From positions 264,121 through 328,120 of the forward strand of contig CAZCVE010000001.1 of the NCBI GenBank assembly GCA_964502175.1: a stretch of DNA of 64,000 bases. The letters are read 5' to 3'. Source of the DNA: JAFLCL01 sp964502175 (lineage in GTDB: Bacteria > Myxococcota_A > Polyangia > Polyangiales > Sandaracinaceae). The stretch's first letter is position 1; the number at the start of each line of letters is the position of its first letter. The notes under the pieces are model-generated. The model ran no database searches and was not told the DNA's origin. It saw only the letters and a program-made list of their open reading frames with translations. Below are positions 6,652 through 15,569 of the stretch, piece by piece. The position numbers and the translations under genes are program-made.

Positions 6652-8910
6652 TCAGTCGACCGAGGGTTGAGCGCAGCGGGAGTTGATGCAGGTGGTGCCG
6701 GTCGCGGCGCCGCAGCAGTCGGCGTTCGTCTCGCAGGACTCGAGCTCTTCGCTGCAGCCGCCCGGAGGCGGCACGCACGCGTACGAGGGCGGCATGCCTT
6801 CCTCGGCGACGTCGCGGCAGAAGCCGCCGCAGCAGTCGGCGGCGGACTCACAGCTCGCGCCGTCTGCGCGGCACGGATCGAGCGCGGCGAAGCCACGCAT
6901 GTTGCCGGACGCGAGCTCTTGGCCCGAGAGATAGAACGGCGGGTGGCTGCGGTCGGAGCCGGGCGCGCCGGTGAGATCGATCGCGGCGATCCAGAGCTTC
7001 TTGCGCATGCTCGGGACCTCGCCGCCGTCGGCGTTCGCGTGGCCCCAGCGATCGTCGCCGCCCGCGAGCGTGCCGCCAGGCGCGATGGTGTTGCCGTAAC
7101 AACGACGGCTCGTGAACACGACCCAGTAGTAGCCGCCGAGCGCGACTGGAAGGACCGTGGGCTCGAAGTTCGAGTGTGCCTCTTCGCCCTCGCCGTAGGG
7201 CGGGTAGAAGGTGCCGTCGCGGTAGCCGTTGAGCGTCTCGAGGTTCGAGACCGCGCAGTTCTCACCGGCCGCGTCGCAGCTCGTGAGGTCGACCATGTGG
7301 AGGTCCGACCACACCGGGTTGTTCGGGCGACCCGCGCCCGCGCCGTACGACGTGTCGAAGCCCGTCGCGTCTTGGAAGATGACGGCGTTGCCGTCGGGCG
7401 TGAACGCGGGCCAGCCGACGATGCGCGACGTGTCGGTGATCGTGACCACGCGGCGAGGCGCGCCGAACAGCGGCGGCATCACGCTGCCGTCGAACGAGGC
7501 GACGGCGAGCGTGCGCGGGTTGTTCGTGCCGTCGCTCGGGAACCACGTGAACGCGAGGCCCGATCCGTTGGCCGCGAACTGCGGCGTGACCGCGTACTGG
7601 ATCGCGTCGGTGAACGAGGGTGATGCGATCTCGACGCCCGTCGCCGCGTCGTAGAGGCGCGACGGCAGCGTGCCGGAGAGGCCGCGGATGCCGCCGCTCG
7701 GCGGGATGGCGTTGTTGATCATCATCGCGCCGTCGGGCGTGAGCGCGGCGAAGGAGTACTTGCGGCCGTCGGGATCGGTGAAGCGCTCGGTGGGCGTCCC
7801 GTCGGGCGCGAGATCGATGCTGCCGCTGCGCATCGGGTTGCCCGTGCCGGTGATCGTCGCGTCGCCGCTCCACATGAGGCCGGTCGCGATGCGGTTGCCG
7901 TTCGCGCTCACCGAGTGACACACGGTGCAGCCGGCCTGCACGACCTCGGCGTCTTCACCCAGCGGCACGCGCACGATCGCGCCGCCGCTCGCGAGCGGTG
8001 AGTAGTAGGTGTTGTAGTAGATCGAGCCCGTGAGCCGGCCCTGCGCGATGCGCAGCGTCTCGGTCGCGGGGCCGCTCACGTCGGCGCCGGAGATCTTCGT
8101 CGCGCCGACGCGCACCGCGTGGCCTGCGCCCGCGCTCTCGGTGATCGCGTTCCACACGTCGAGCGGGAGCGTGACCTGCACGGGGCTCGAGCCTGCGAAG
8201 AAGCCTTCGTAGTGGAAGGCGCGCTCGTCGATGTCGACGGTGAGGCGCACGGCATCCGCGCCCGTGCCGCCGAGCTGGAACGACGGCGACGCGAGGCCGC
8301 GCGGGAAGACGGTCTCGTCGTACGGATAGAGCCAACGATGCGAGCCATCGGCGGTGCCGCCTGCGCGGAGAGACGCGACGCTCTCGGGCGAGAGGCCTTC
8401 GAGGAGCTGCGTCATCGTCACGCGCACGGTGATGGTCGTGGTCGCCTCGAGCTCGCCGTAGCGCGCCGTGACCGTGACCTGTCCTGCGACGAGGCCGTTC
8501 GCGGTGAAGACGCCATCGCTCGCGAGGTTGCCGAGCACCACGTCGCTGATGATCCACGTGACGCTGTCGAGCTCCATCGCGCCGATGCGCGCCGTCAGGG
8601 CGAGCGTCTCCGGCGTGCCTTCGGCATCGATCACCGGGTCGGCCGGATCGATCACGAGCACACGCGCGGCGTCGTCGAACGGCGCGTCGACGAACGGAGC
8701 GTCCTCACCGATCGCGAAGCCATCGGGGACGTTCGCGTCGTTCGCGCGCACGCACATGCGATCGACGCAGGCCTGTCCCGCGGGGCACTCGGAGCTGCTC
8801 GCGCAGCTCGCTGGCGGAGGTGACGCGCAGTCGCAGCCGGCGGCGAGCGAGAGCAGCGCGGTGACGAAGAAGAGCGGACGGAACCGGGCGAAGGTCGGGC
8901 GGTACTGCAT
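6652..8910 (-). CDS. Large Cys-rich lipoprotein with Ig-like domain and CxxCH motif
   Basis: A 752-residue protein with a lipoprotein signal (lipobox SLAAGC). A short Cys-rich segment follows (ASSSECPAGQACVDRMC), then an Ig-like beta-sandwich region (about residues 80-180). A long central part reads like a beta-propeller or TolB-like fold, with recurring FTPDG and ALTPDGAM phrases. Inside it, AGCTVCHSVS carries a CxxCH haem-c-type motif. The C-terminus has two knottin-like Cys clusters (ESAADCCGGFC, ETNADCCG). It is probably surface-anchored. Whether haem is bound is unknown. It is divergent from the DAF-repeat lipoprotein with a 122-base shared promoter region. The start at 8910 is chosen for its compact signal peptide. 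Confidence 0.78.
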   Translation of the reverse strand: MQYRPTFARFRPLFFVTALLSLAAGCDCASPPPASCASSSECPAGQACVDRMCVRANDANVPDGFAIGEDAPFVDAPFDDAARVLVIDPADPVIDAEGTPETLALTARIGAMELDSVTWIISDVVLGNLASDGVFTANGLVAGQVTVTARYGELEATTTITVRVTMTQLLEGLSPESVASLRAGGTADGSHRWLYPYDETVFPRGLASPSFQLGGTGADAVRLTVDIDERAFHYEGFFAGSSPVQVTLPLDVWNAITESAGAGHAVRVGATKISGADVSGPATETLRIAQGRLTGSIYYNTYYSPLASGGAIVRVPLGEDAEVVQAGCTVCHSVSANGNRIATGLMWSGDATITGTGNPMRSGSIDLAPDGTPTERFTDPDGRKYSFAALTPDGAMMINNAIPPSGGIRGLSGTLPSRLYDAATGVEIASPSFTDAIQYAVTPQFAANGSGLAFTWFPSDGTNNPRTLAVASFDGSVMPPLFGAPRRVVTITDTSRIVGWPAFTPDGNAVIFQDATGFDTSYGAGAGRPNNPVWSDLHMVDLTSCDAAGENCAVSNLETLNGYRDGTFYPPYGEGEEAHSNFEPTVLPVALGGYYWVVFTSRRCYGNTIAPGGTLAGGDDRWGHANADGGEVPSMRKKLWIAAIDLTGAPGSDRSHPPFYLSGQELASGNMRGFAALDPCRADGASCESAADCCGGFCRDVAEEGMPPSYACVPPPGGCSEELESCETNADCCGAATGTTCINSRCAQPSVD

Positions 8911-9032
8911 CTCGACCGATCGTACGGAAGTCACCCACGTCGTCGATGCGGGTTTCTTCGGCCGGCGCGCACGTGCGTCCTCGAACATGGTCTACGGTCG
9001 CCGCGTTCGATCGCAGACGAAGGGACCACGAC

Positions 9033-10445
9033 ATGACGACGACCCGAGGACATCTCGCCGGACCGACCACGCTCGCACGGCCGACGACGCTGGCAGCGAT
9101 GGCGATGCTCACGCTGCTCGCAGGCTGTGGCGACGGCGAGATGCCGGGCACCGACAGCGGACCCGTGGTCGACAGCGGCAGCATGGACGGCGGGCCGAGC
9201 CTCGACGGCGGTGGCGACGGTGGCCGCGGCGACACGGGTCCAGCGATCGATGCCGGTGTGCTCGCGGACGCTGCGACGGATCCCGACGCCATCGCGATCG
9301 ATGATGCGGATCTGCCGCTCGATGCGTTCGCCGGTGACGACGCGTTCGTCAGCGTCTCGGACGACGCATTCGTAGGCGCCGATGCGTTCACCGCGAGCGA
9401 TGCATTCAGCGCGAGCGACGCGTTCTCGGGAAGCGATGCGTTCAGCGCGAGCGACGCGTTCGCGGGCACTGACGCGTTCACCGCGAGCGATGCGTTCGTG
9501 AGCGGCGACGCGTTCACCGCGAGGGACGCGTTCGCGGCGCCAGACGCCTTCGCAGCCGGGCCGCAGTTCTGTGACGTGGTCTACGCGGTGGGCGGTGGCA
9601 CCTGCGCCGCGCCCACAAGGACGGGGCGCTTCCACACCATCAAGACGGGCCTCGGGGCGAGCAACACGTACTACGACATCGGGACCAACTGCGGGGATCC
9701 GCGGCGCGGGACCACGACCGGCACGGCCGTCGCGTCGCCGTTCACGCCTGCGATGTTCCCGCGCGGCTTCGTGCGACTGCGGTTCCCGTCGAGCGGCGGT
9801 GCGCCCACCGCCGGCAGCGTGCAGGTCATCGAGTACTACATGCCGATCGAGTTCACCGTGATGGCGTCGGGCACGACCGTCGTCACGAACGTGGATCACA
9901 GCGCGGGCATGCTCAGCTACACGACGAGCGGCTGCGGCATGGGCGTCTCGGGCTGCGTCGGGGGCGTGTCCGACACCGTCGCGCCGACGCTCGATCGCCG
10001 CTGCAGCCCCGTGGCCACCGGCTCGCTCGCCGGGACGACGCTGAGCTGGTCGTGTCCCGTCCCCGCGCCCGCGCCCTGCGTGGGAACGGGATGCACGCCG
10101 ACGATGGCGCAGCTCCGCTGGACCGCTGCGATGTCGCAAGACTCCGCGTCGAGCGCGGGCTGCCTCACGAACCTCAACACGTGGGGCGGTGTGCACTGCA
10201 CGGCGGGCTTGTGTGGCTTCGTGCCCGGCACGGGCGCGCCGACGAACGCGACGTGGGATCAGGCGCTGCCTTCGATGACGTTCAGCTCGACCGCCTACGG
10301 CGCCGCGGGCACCACGCTGACGCTGACCGAGATGATCATCCCGGACGATCCGAACGACGTGTACTCGGGCACGCAGATCGTCACCGCGACCGCGGTGCAC
10401 ACCGAGTGCGGCGCGGTCGCAGCGCTGACCTGCGACGACGAGTAG
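9033..10445 (+). CDS. Lipoprotein with 13 Asp-Ala-Phe repeats
   Basis: A 470-residue exported protein. A long n-region leads to a hydrophobic stretch and lipobox LLAGC. Residues about 30-80 are Gly/Asp-rich. Residues about 97-175 contain 13 copies of a short unit built on DAF (SDAFSA, TDAFTA and the like), which looks like a spacer holding the folded domain away from the membrane. The remaining 290 residues contain paired Cys and an FTVMASGTTV-type beta-rich fold I do not recognise. The ATG at 9033 has AAGGGA 8 bases upstream. DAF runs also occur in lipoproteins at 17740-18114 and 18373-18972, so the spacer is a family habit of this genome. Confidence 0.8.
   Translation: MTTTRGHLAGPTTLARPTTLAAMAMLTLLAGCGDGEMPGTDSGPVVDSGSMDGGPSLDGGGDGGRGDTGPAIDAGVLADAATDPDAIAIDDADLPLDAFAGDDAFVSVSDDAFVGADAFTASDAFSASDAFSGSDAFSASDAFAGTDAFTASDAFVSGDAFTARDAFAAPDAFAAGPQFCDVVYAVGGGTCAAPTRTGRFHTIKTGLGASNTYYDIGTNCGDPRRGTTTGTAVASPFTPAMFPRGFVRLRFPSSGGAPTAGSVQVIEYYMPIEFTVMASGTTVVTNVDHSAGMLSYTTSGCGMGVSGCVGGVSDTVAPTLDRRCSPVATGSLAGTTLSWSCPVPAPAPCVGTGCTPTMAQLRWTAAMSQDSASSAGCLTNLNTWGGVHCTAGLCGFVPGTGAPTNATWDQALPSMTFSSTAYGAAGTTLTLTEMIIPDDPNDVYSGTQIVTATAVHTECGAVAALTCDDE
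9321..9551 (+). repeat. Degenerate tandem repeat encoding DAF units
   Basis: Thirteen imperfect copies of an 18-base-like unit centred on GA(T/C)GC(G/A)TTC, always in frame, code for the DAF spacer. Several copies alternate with GCGAGC or GGCACT spacers. Such in-frame arrays are prone to length change by slippage. Confidence 0.8.
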
Positions 10446-10492
10446 CGATCACATCGCGGTGCGATCACATCGCCGTGCCATCACATCGCGGT
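10445..10492. repeat. Three tandem 16-bp copies of a gene 3' end including its stop
   Basis: Three adjacent 16-base copies: GCGATCACATCGCGGT, GCGATCACATCGCCGT, GCCATCACATCGCGGT. On the minus strand each contains ATGTGA, and the last copy supplies the real end and stop of the MopE-motif gene. Because 16 is not a multiple of three, the three TGA codons fall in three different frames. The array fills the 35-base gap between two convergent genes. Confidence 0.85.
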
Positions 10493-12292
10493 GCAGGCGA
10501 CGCTGCTCGCGCGGTACGTGTCGACGGGCGTGACGGTGCACGTGGAGGGGCTCGTGAACGTCACGCGCGCGACGGTCCAGAAGTCGTTCGCCGTGCAGTT
10601 GCCCGCGGCGGTACCCGCGAGCGGGCGGCTCGTGAAGGTCGCGGTGGGAGTCGTCGACATGCGCGCGCCGCAGAAGACCTCGATGTTCGCGGTGCGACCG
10701 GCCGCGCGTGCGTAGTTGTGCACCGCGATCGTGTACGTCGATCCGGTGACCGGCTCGTCGAGGTTGATGTTCTCGGGACCGTCGGCGCTCGTGTTGTCGA
10801 TGTCGAGCGACGCGCCCCACGCGGGCGACGTGTTCGCGTAGTAGCAGTCGTCGGGCGAGCTGAACCACGGCGTGGTGGTCGTGGGGCCGTGCACGTGGAG
10901 ATCGACGTCGCCCGTTCCGTCCCAGCGGAGCTGCACGCGCAGGCCGTGCGGGAGCGCGGTGACGCGGAAGCGGCACGTCACGGTCATGCCGCTCGCGAGC
11001 GTGCCGGTCACCTCGATCACGTACTCGCCGACGATGTAGGGCGTGAACGACTCCGTCGTCGCGGTGGGCGGCGTCGGCGACCACACCGCGGTCTCCGCGC
11101 CGCCGTCGGGCGCCGAGACGATGCGCCACGTCTGCGACGTGATGCCCATCGTGGTGACCGCGAGCGAGATGGGCTGACCTGCGGGAACGGTCACGTCGCC
11201 CGGGCACATCACGCTGCCGCGACAGCCTTCGTCGATCTCGCCGTCGCAGTCGTCGTCGGCGCCGTTGTCGCAGATCTCGGTGCCGGGCTGTCGCTCGCCG
11301 GCACAGTCCGCCGACCACTCGGGGCCGCTCGATCCGTCGCGGCATGCATTGCGACCCTCACGGCACACGCCCACGCCGCGCGTGACCGGCGGACCGCCAT
11401 AACAGGCGCGCGACTCGCCGAGGATGCACGCGCAGCCCACGCCCGGAACGCCGGTGCACGTGCGATCGACGCCGTCGCAGAGGTCCATCTCGGGCGTCTG
11501 ATCGCCCTCGCAGGGTCCCCACGTCGCGCCCGGATGCGCAGGCACGCAGCGCTCGAGGCCGTCGCGGCAGATGCCCACGCCCGACGTGCCGTCAGGGCCC
11601 GTGTAGCAAGCGCGCGTGTCGCCGATCTCGCAGTCGCAGCCCGTGTCGGTGCGGCCGTCACAGTCGCGATCGACTCCGTCGCAGAGATCGGGGCGCGGCG
11701 TCGTCTCGCCCGTGCACTCGCTCCAGTCCGTCGAGCCGCCGACGGAGACGCACGTCTGCATGCCGCCGCGGCAGAGGCCCACACCGCGCGTGGAGGACGG
11801 GCCCGTGTAGCACTCGCGGCTCTCGCCGAGCGGACAGCCGCAGCCCTCGTCGACGTTGCCGTCGCAGTCTTCGTCTTCGTGGCCGTCGCACGCCTCGCTG
11901 CTCGGCCCGATCTCGCCGGTGCACGCGCCCCAGCTCGAGAACTCGCCGTCGACGTCGTCGCAGGTCTGCGTGCCCTCGCGGCAGGCGCCGACGCCCGCGT
12001 GCGTGCGATCGCCGAGGTAGCAGGGCTGCGTCTGTCCGGGAACGCAGCCGCAGCGCTCGTCGACGTCGCCGTTGCAGTCGTCGTCGACGCCGTTGCCGCA
12101 GATCTCCCGATCGGCGCAGCCATCGGGCGGAGGCGGGACCGCTGCGTCCGTGGTGCCTCCGCCGCCCATGCCCGCGTCGGCCATGGGACGGCCGCTTCGT
12201 CGCATGCCGCCTGCGCCGGGCTCGCACGCCGCGAGGCCGAGGGTCGAGGCCGCCCCGAACACGACCAGACCGAGGACCAGGAAACGACGCAT
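10481..12292 (-). CDS. Lipoprotein with MopE-type metal-binding motifs and a DUF2135-like domain
   Basis: A 603-residue lipoprotein (signal ending LGLAAC). From about residue 58 to 375 it contains five motifs of the CDGVDRDCDGRTDTGC type (first CGNGVDDDCNG, last CDNGADDDCDGEIDEGC). They are separated by units of about 65 residues with CY-G-GVG-CR-G-C. These are the putative metal-binding motifs of MopE, an extracellular copper-binding protein; the Asp-rich loops could equally bind calcium. After an Ig-like segment, the C-terminus has RWDGTGDVDLHVHGP and ENINLDEP, which resemble the DUF2135/YfaP fold. The ATG at 12292 has AGGAGG upstream. It is likely a surface protein stabilised by disulfides. 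Confidence 0.85.
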   Translation of the reverse strand: MRRFLVLGLVVFGAASTLGLAACEPGAGGMRRSGRPMADAGMGGGGTTDAAVPPPPDGCADREICGNGVDDDCNGDVDERCGCVPGQTQPCYLGDRTHAGVGACREGTQTCDDVDGEFSSWGACTGEIGPSSEACDGHEDEDCDGNVDEGCGCPLGESRECYTGPSSTRGVGLCRGGMQTCVSVGGSTDWSECTGETTPRPDLCDGVDRDCDGRTDTGCDCEIGDTRACYTGPDGTSGVGICRDGLERCVPAHPGATWGPCEGDQTPEMDLCDGVDRTCTGVPGVGCACILGESRACYGGPPVTRGVGVCREGRNACRDGSSGPEWSADCAGERQPGTEICDNGADDDCDGEIDEGCRGSVMCPGDVTVPAGQPISLAVTTMGITSQTWRIVSAPDGGAETAVWSPTPPTATTESFTPYIVGEYVIEVTGTLASGMTVTCRFRVTALPHGLRVQLRWDGTGDVDLHVHGPTTTTPWFSSPDDCYYANTSPAWGASLDIDNTSADGPENINLDEPVTGSTYTIAVHNYARAAGRTANIEVFCGARMSTTPTATFTSRPLAGTAAGNCTANDFWTVARVTFTSPSTCTVTPVDTYRASSVACTAM

Positions 12293-12369
12293 GCGAGCCT
12301 CCTGCCCCCTTGTGGGCGCGGAGGGTCGAAACCAATCAGCGCGATCGCGCGCGGGTCGACGATTGTTGG

Positions 12370-14628
12370 TCAGCCGATCCAGCGACGGCGCGCGATCCAC
12401 TCGAGGCCGAAGAGCACGAGCAGCGCGCAGACGGCCACCCAGCTCGCGAACGGACGGCGCCGCACGATCTCGCGGACGCGGGAGCGCGAGGCGTCGAACG
12501 TGGAGAGATCGCCGACCCGATCGATCGTCGTGAAGGTGCCGTCGGTGCGCTCGGCCAAGGCGCGCAGCACCTCTTCGCGGGCGCGCGGATCGGCGAGCTC
12601 ATCGCCCCCGAGCTCCACGACGAAGACCTCCTCGGCGAGCCGCAGCGCCGTGCCCCGCGGCGCGTCGGGCGCGGCGCGCATGGAGACGCGGCCATCGCTC
12701 CCGTCGAGCCGCTCCGCGATCACGCGGTAGCCGCCCGGGTCCGCGGGCGCCGCGATCTCGACCTCGAGGCGTCCCGTCCCGTCCGTGCGCGCGTCCACGC
12801 GGCTGATCTCCGCGTCGCGCGCGTCGAGCACGCGCACGTGGATCGTCTCGTCCGCAAACGGCTGGTAGCCGAGGTCGCGCAGCGTGGCCTCGACGTGGAT
12901 CGGCGAGGCGGGGCCATAGCGCTCGCGATCGGTCGAGATGCGCGCGGGATCGAGGAGCGGATCGCGCGCCAGCCAGCGGAGCGACGTGTCCCAGAAGCGC
13001 TCGTACGCCGACGCGTCCCCGGTCTCGCCGGCTGTCGTCATCCCCCAGCGCCAGCTCGTGTCGGTCATCAGCGCGAGCACACGCCCACGACCGAACGTGC
13101 CGGTCGCGAGCACGGGCAGTGGCTGGCCGTCGTCGTCGCGCAGCGTCGGGTGCTCGAGCACGCGCTGCGCGTGGTTCTGGAGGCGCGCGACGACGTTCAG
13201 GCCTTGGAGCGGCGCGAGCGCGTTCCACGCCAGCTCGTTCGCGCTCGCCTCGGACGCGAGCTGCACGAGCGGATGAAAGCGCGCGGAGTCTGCGATGCGC
13301 GGGTGGAACTGGTCGGTCGTGAGCGCGCGGTCCTCGGGCGTGCGCGTGGGCAGCACCTGCACCGGCAGCACGTCACCCACGGGCGTCTCCGCGTAGCCCG
13401 CCTGCGAGAACGAGAGCGGTCCGCCGATCATCGCGAACGAGCCACCGCGCTCCACGTACTCGCGGATGCGCGGCAGGTAGATCTCCATCTGGTACGGCGC
13501 GTAGTCGAAGTTCTGGAAGATGACGACGTCGAAGCTGCCGAGGTGCTCGTTGAAGAGCTCGTCGGTGGGGAACGGGATCAGCGCGAGCTCGTCCGAGTCG
13601 GCCATCGTCATGTCGGCCGTGTTCCTCAAGATGAAGAACGAGATCAGGTCGGTCGTGGGATCGCGCTTGAGGAAGCTGCGCAAGAAGCGCTGATCCCAGC
13701 TCGGCCTCCCCGCGACGAGCAGCGCGCGGAGATCGTCGCGCTGCACGCGCACGAGCAGCGCGCGCTCGTCGTTCTCGGCGACCGCGTCGCCCGGCATGTG
13801 CGGCAAGGACAGACGATAGAGAGCGCGTCCGATCGCGGGCGGCGTGACCTCGAGGTCGACGTGCGCGACGCCGTCCTCGGGGAGCTCCACCCGCTCCTCG
13901 TGGACGAGACGCTCACCGTCGTGGAGCGAGAGCGCGACGACGTGCGCGGGCCGACCATACGAGCGCAGCTCGGCGCGGATGCGCACGGGGCGCCGCACGA
14001 AGCCGACACGGTCGTAGTCGACGTGCGCGATCGCGTCGTCGACGAGCGGGGTCGGATCGTCGACGAACACGGCGTGCACGCGGAGGCCGCTCGCCTCCGC
14101 GCGCTCGATCGCACCGCCCGCCAGATCCGCGCCGTCCGACACGACCACGGCAGCGGTCGCGTCGCTGACAGCCTCCTCGAGCGCGTCGGCGAGGCGTGTG
14201 TCGTCGTCGACCGCGACGAAGCTCGCCTCCGTCTCGCTCCAGTTTCGCGCGCGCGCCGTGCGCCCGAACGCGAGCAGCGGCGCGCCTTGCGCGGTGGCCT
14301 CGGCGCGCCAGCGAGGAACGAGGGCTCGCGCGCGGGACATGCGTGACTGATCCGCGCCAGCGTCCGCGCCCACGCGCATGCTGCGCGACACGTCGAGCAG
14401 CACGGCCAGGCGTCCGGGCTCTTCGTCGCTGCGCTCCTCGGTCCACGTGGGCTGCACGGCCACGAGCCACGCGCCGAGCGCGGTGACGACACGCAGCGCC
14501 GTGAGCGCAGCGCGTCGCGTTCGCCTCACGCTCGAGAGCGCGCGCAGCGAGAGCACGACGGCGGCGCCGAGGGCGAGCGCGAGCACGATCGCGGTGAGCG
14601 ATCCTCCAGGAACGTCGAGTGAGACCAT
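12370..14628 (-). CDS. Membrane protein with VWA-like and glutamine-amidotransferase-like regions
   Basis: About 752 residues. Two N-terminal membrane segments (LTAIVLALALGAAVVLSL and a second around TALGAWLVAV) are followed by a von Willebrand A-like start, LAVLLDVSRSM, with a partial metal-site motif (DVSRS). A second region with FDVVIFQNFDYAPY and GGSFAMIGGP resembles the class-I amidotransferase-like fold found in BatA-type membrane proteins. A C-terminal segment (VAVCALLVLFGLEW) is the last membrane helix before a basic tail. The start ATG overlaps the upstream stop (TGATG); a GTG three bases earlier is possible. It forms a coupled pair with the DUF4159 gene. No MoxR ATPase is adjacent. 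A role in envelope complex assembly is inference. Confidence 0.82.
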   Translation of the reverse strand: MVSLDVPGGSLTAIVLALALGAAVVLSLRALSSVRRTRRAALTALRVVTALGAWLVAVQPTWTEERSDEEPGRLAVLLDVSRSMRVGADAGADQSRMSRARALVPRWRAEATAQGAPLLAFGRTARARNWSETEASFVAVDDDTRLADALEEAVSDATAAVVVSDGADLAGGAIERAEASGLRVHAVFVDDPTPLVDDAIAHVDYDRVGFVRRPVRIRAELRSYGRPAHVVALSLHDGERLVHEERVELPEDGVAHVDLEVTPPAIGRALYRLSLPHMPGDAVAENDERALLVRVQRDDLRALLVAGRPSWDQRFLRSFLKRDPTTDLISFFILRNTADMTMADSDELALIPFPTDELFNEHLGSFDVVIFQNFDYAPYQMEIYLPRIREYVERGGSFAMIGGPLSFSQAGYAETPVGDVLPVQVLPTRTPEDRALTTDQFHPRIADSARFHPLVQLASEASANELAWNALAPLQGLNVVARLQNHAQRVLEHPTLRDDDGQPLPVLATGTFGRGRVLALMTDTSWRWGMTTAGETGDASAYERFWDTSLRWLARDPLLDPARISTDRERYGPASPIHVEATLRDLGYQPFADETIHVRVLDARDAEISRVDARTDGTGRLEVEIAAPADPGGYRVIAERLDGSDGRVSMRAAPDAPRGTALRLAEEVFVVELGGDELADPRAREEVLRALAERTDGTFTTIDRVGDLSTFDASRSRVREIVRRRPFASWVAVCALLVLFGLEWIARRRWIG

Positions 14629-15434
14629 CACTCGTCCATGTCGGGCAGCCGTCCACCGCTGCGCCTTCGCATGATGAACGGCGCGTGGACCTGATCGTCT
14701 TTGTAGTCGAGGCAGAGCGCGTACAGCACGACGTTCACGCCGAGACGGATCGCGCGCTCGCGCTGGAGATCACCACCCGGCTCCACGGGATACGTCCAGT
14801 GTCCGTAGACGTCGCGCGCCCACGCCCCGCCGAGATCGTGGCCGCTCAAGATCACGGCCGCGCGATCGTCGATGAGAACGGCGTCGAGGTGCGCGGGCCC
14901 CGCGACGCGGCCCTCGGGGCGATCGATCAGATAGAAGGAACGAAAGACGGTGTGCGATCCGGGCAAGCGCGCGACCGGAGTCTCCGGGAGCGCGCGCGCG
15001 AGCTCGCGGCGCACCGATCCCCAGAAGCCCGCGGGATCGCGCGAGGCCGACGCGTCGTCGACGAGCACGGTGCCGCCGAGCGTGACGAAGCGACGAAGGC
15101 CGACGCTCTCGGCGTCGGAGAGCGCGGGGAACGCGACGTCGCCCGTCCAATAGAGGAAAGGCGTGGTGAAGATCGTGGGATCGTCGAGCCGCGTCTCGCT
15201 GGGCTCGAGGCGCGCATCGATCGAGGTGCGCTTCCGCAGCTCCCACGCGAGGCGACGCGGCGCGGTCTCTCGCGGCCGGTGATGTCCGCCTTCGTAGCGG
15301 ACGACGCGCACGTCGATCTCACCGTCTTCGCCGATGGCGTGCGCCCACGACGGCGCGAGCGCGGTGACCGCCAGCGCGCAAGCGAGCGACAGCGCGGTGC
15401 GGACGAGCCAAGGCGAGCGAGCCGGGACCTGCAC
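14628..15434 (-). CDS. Exported DUF4159-family protein
   Basis: A 268-residue protein with a signal peptide (LVRTALSLACALAVTALAP then SWAHA) and a DUF4159-type body. Typical features are DPTIFTTPFLYWTGD, then a GLRRFVTLGGTVLVDD strand and SRDPAGFWGSVRREL. A later LSGHDLGGAWARD also matches. DUF4159 proteins are usually encoded beside VWA/BatA-type membrane proteins, as here. I use the GTG at 15434 because it precedes the signal peptide closely; the longer upstream frame is antisense to another gene and low complexity. Its stop overlaps the start of the VWA-like gene by one base, so translation is coupled. Confidence 0.75.
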   Translation of the reverse strand: MQVPARSPWLVRTALSLACALAVTALAPSWAHAIGEDGEIDVRVVRYEGGHHRPRETAPRRLAWELRKRTSIDARLEPSETRLDDPTIFTTPFLYWTGDVAFPALSDAESVGLRRFVTLGGTVLVDDASASRDPAGFWGSVRRELARALPETPVARLPGSHTVFRSFYLIDRPEGRVAGPAHLDAVLIDDRAAVILSGHDLGGAWARDVYGHWTYPVEPGGDLQRERAIRLGVNVVLYALCLDYKDDQVHAPFIMRRRSGGRLPDMDE

Positions 15435-15569
15435 GGGACGGGACTCTACCCATGCCTCCCCGCACGTCGACGTCTCTCTTTCGCGGAGATCGTCTACCGT
15501 CGCCTCGCCAGTGACGACGCCGTCCACGACAGAGCGCGACCTCCCATCCGCGGACCACGCGACCGCACG

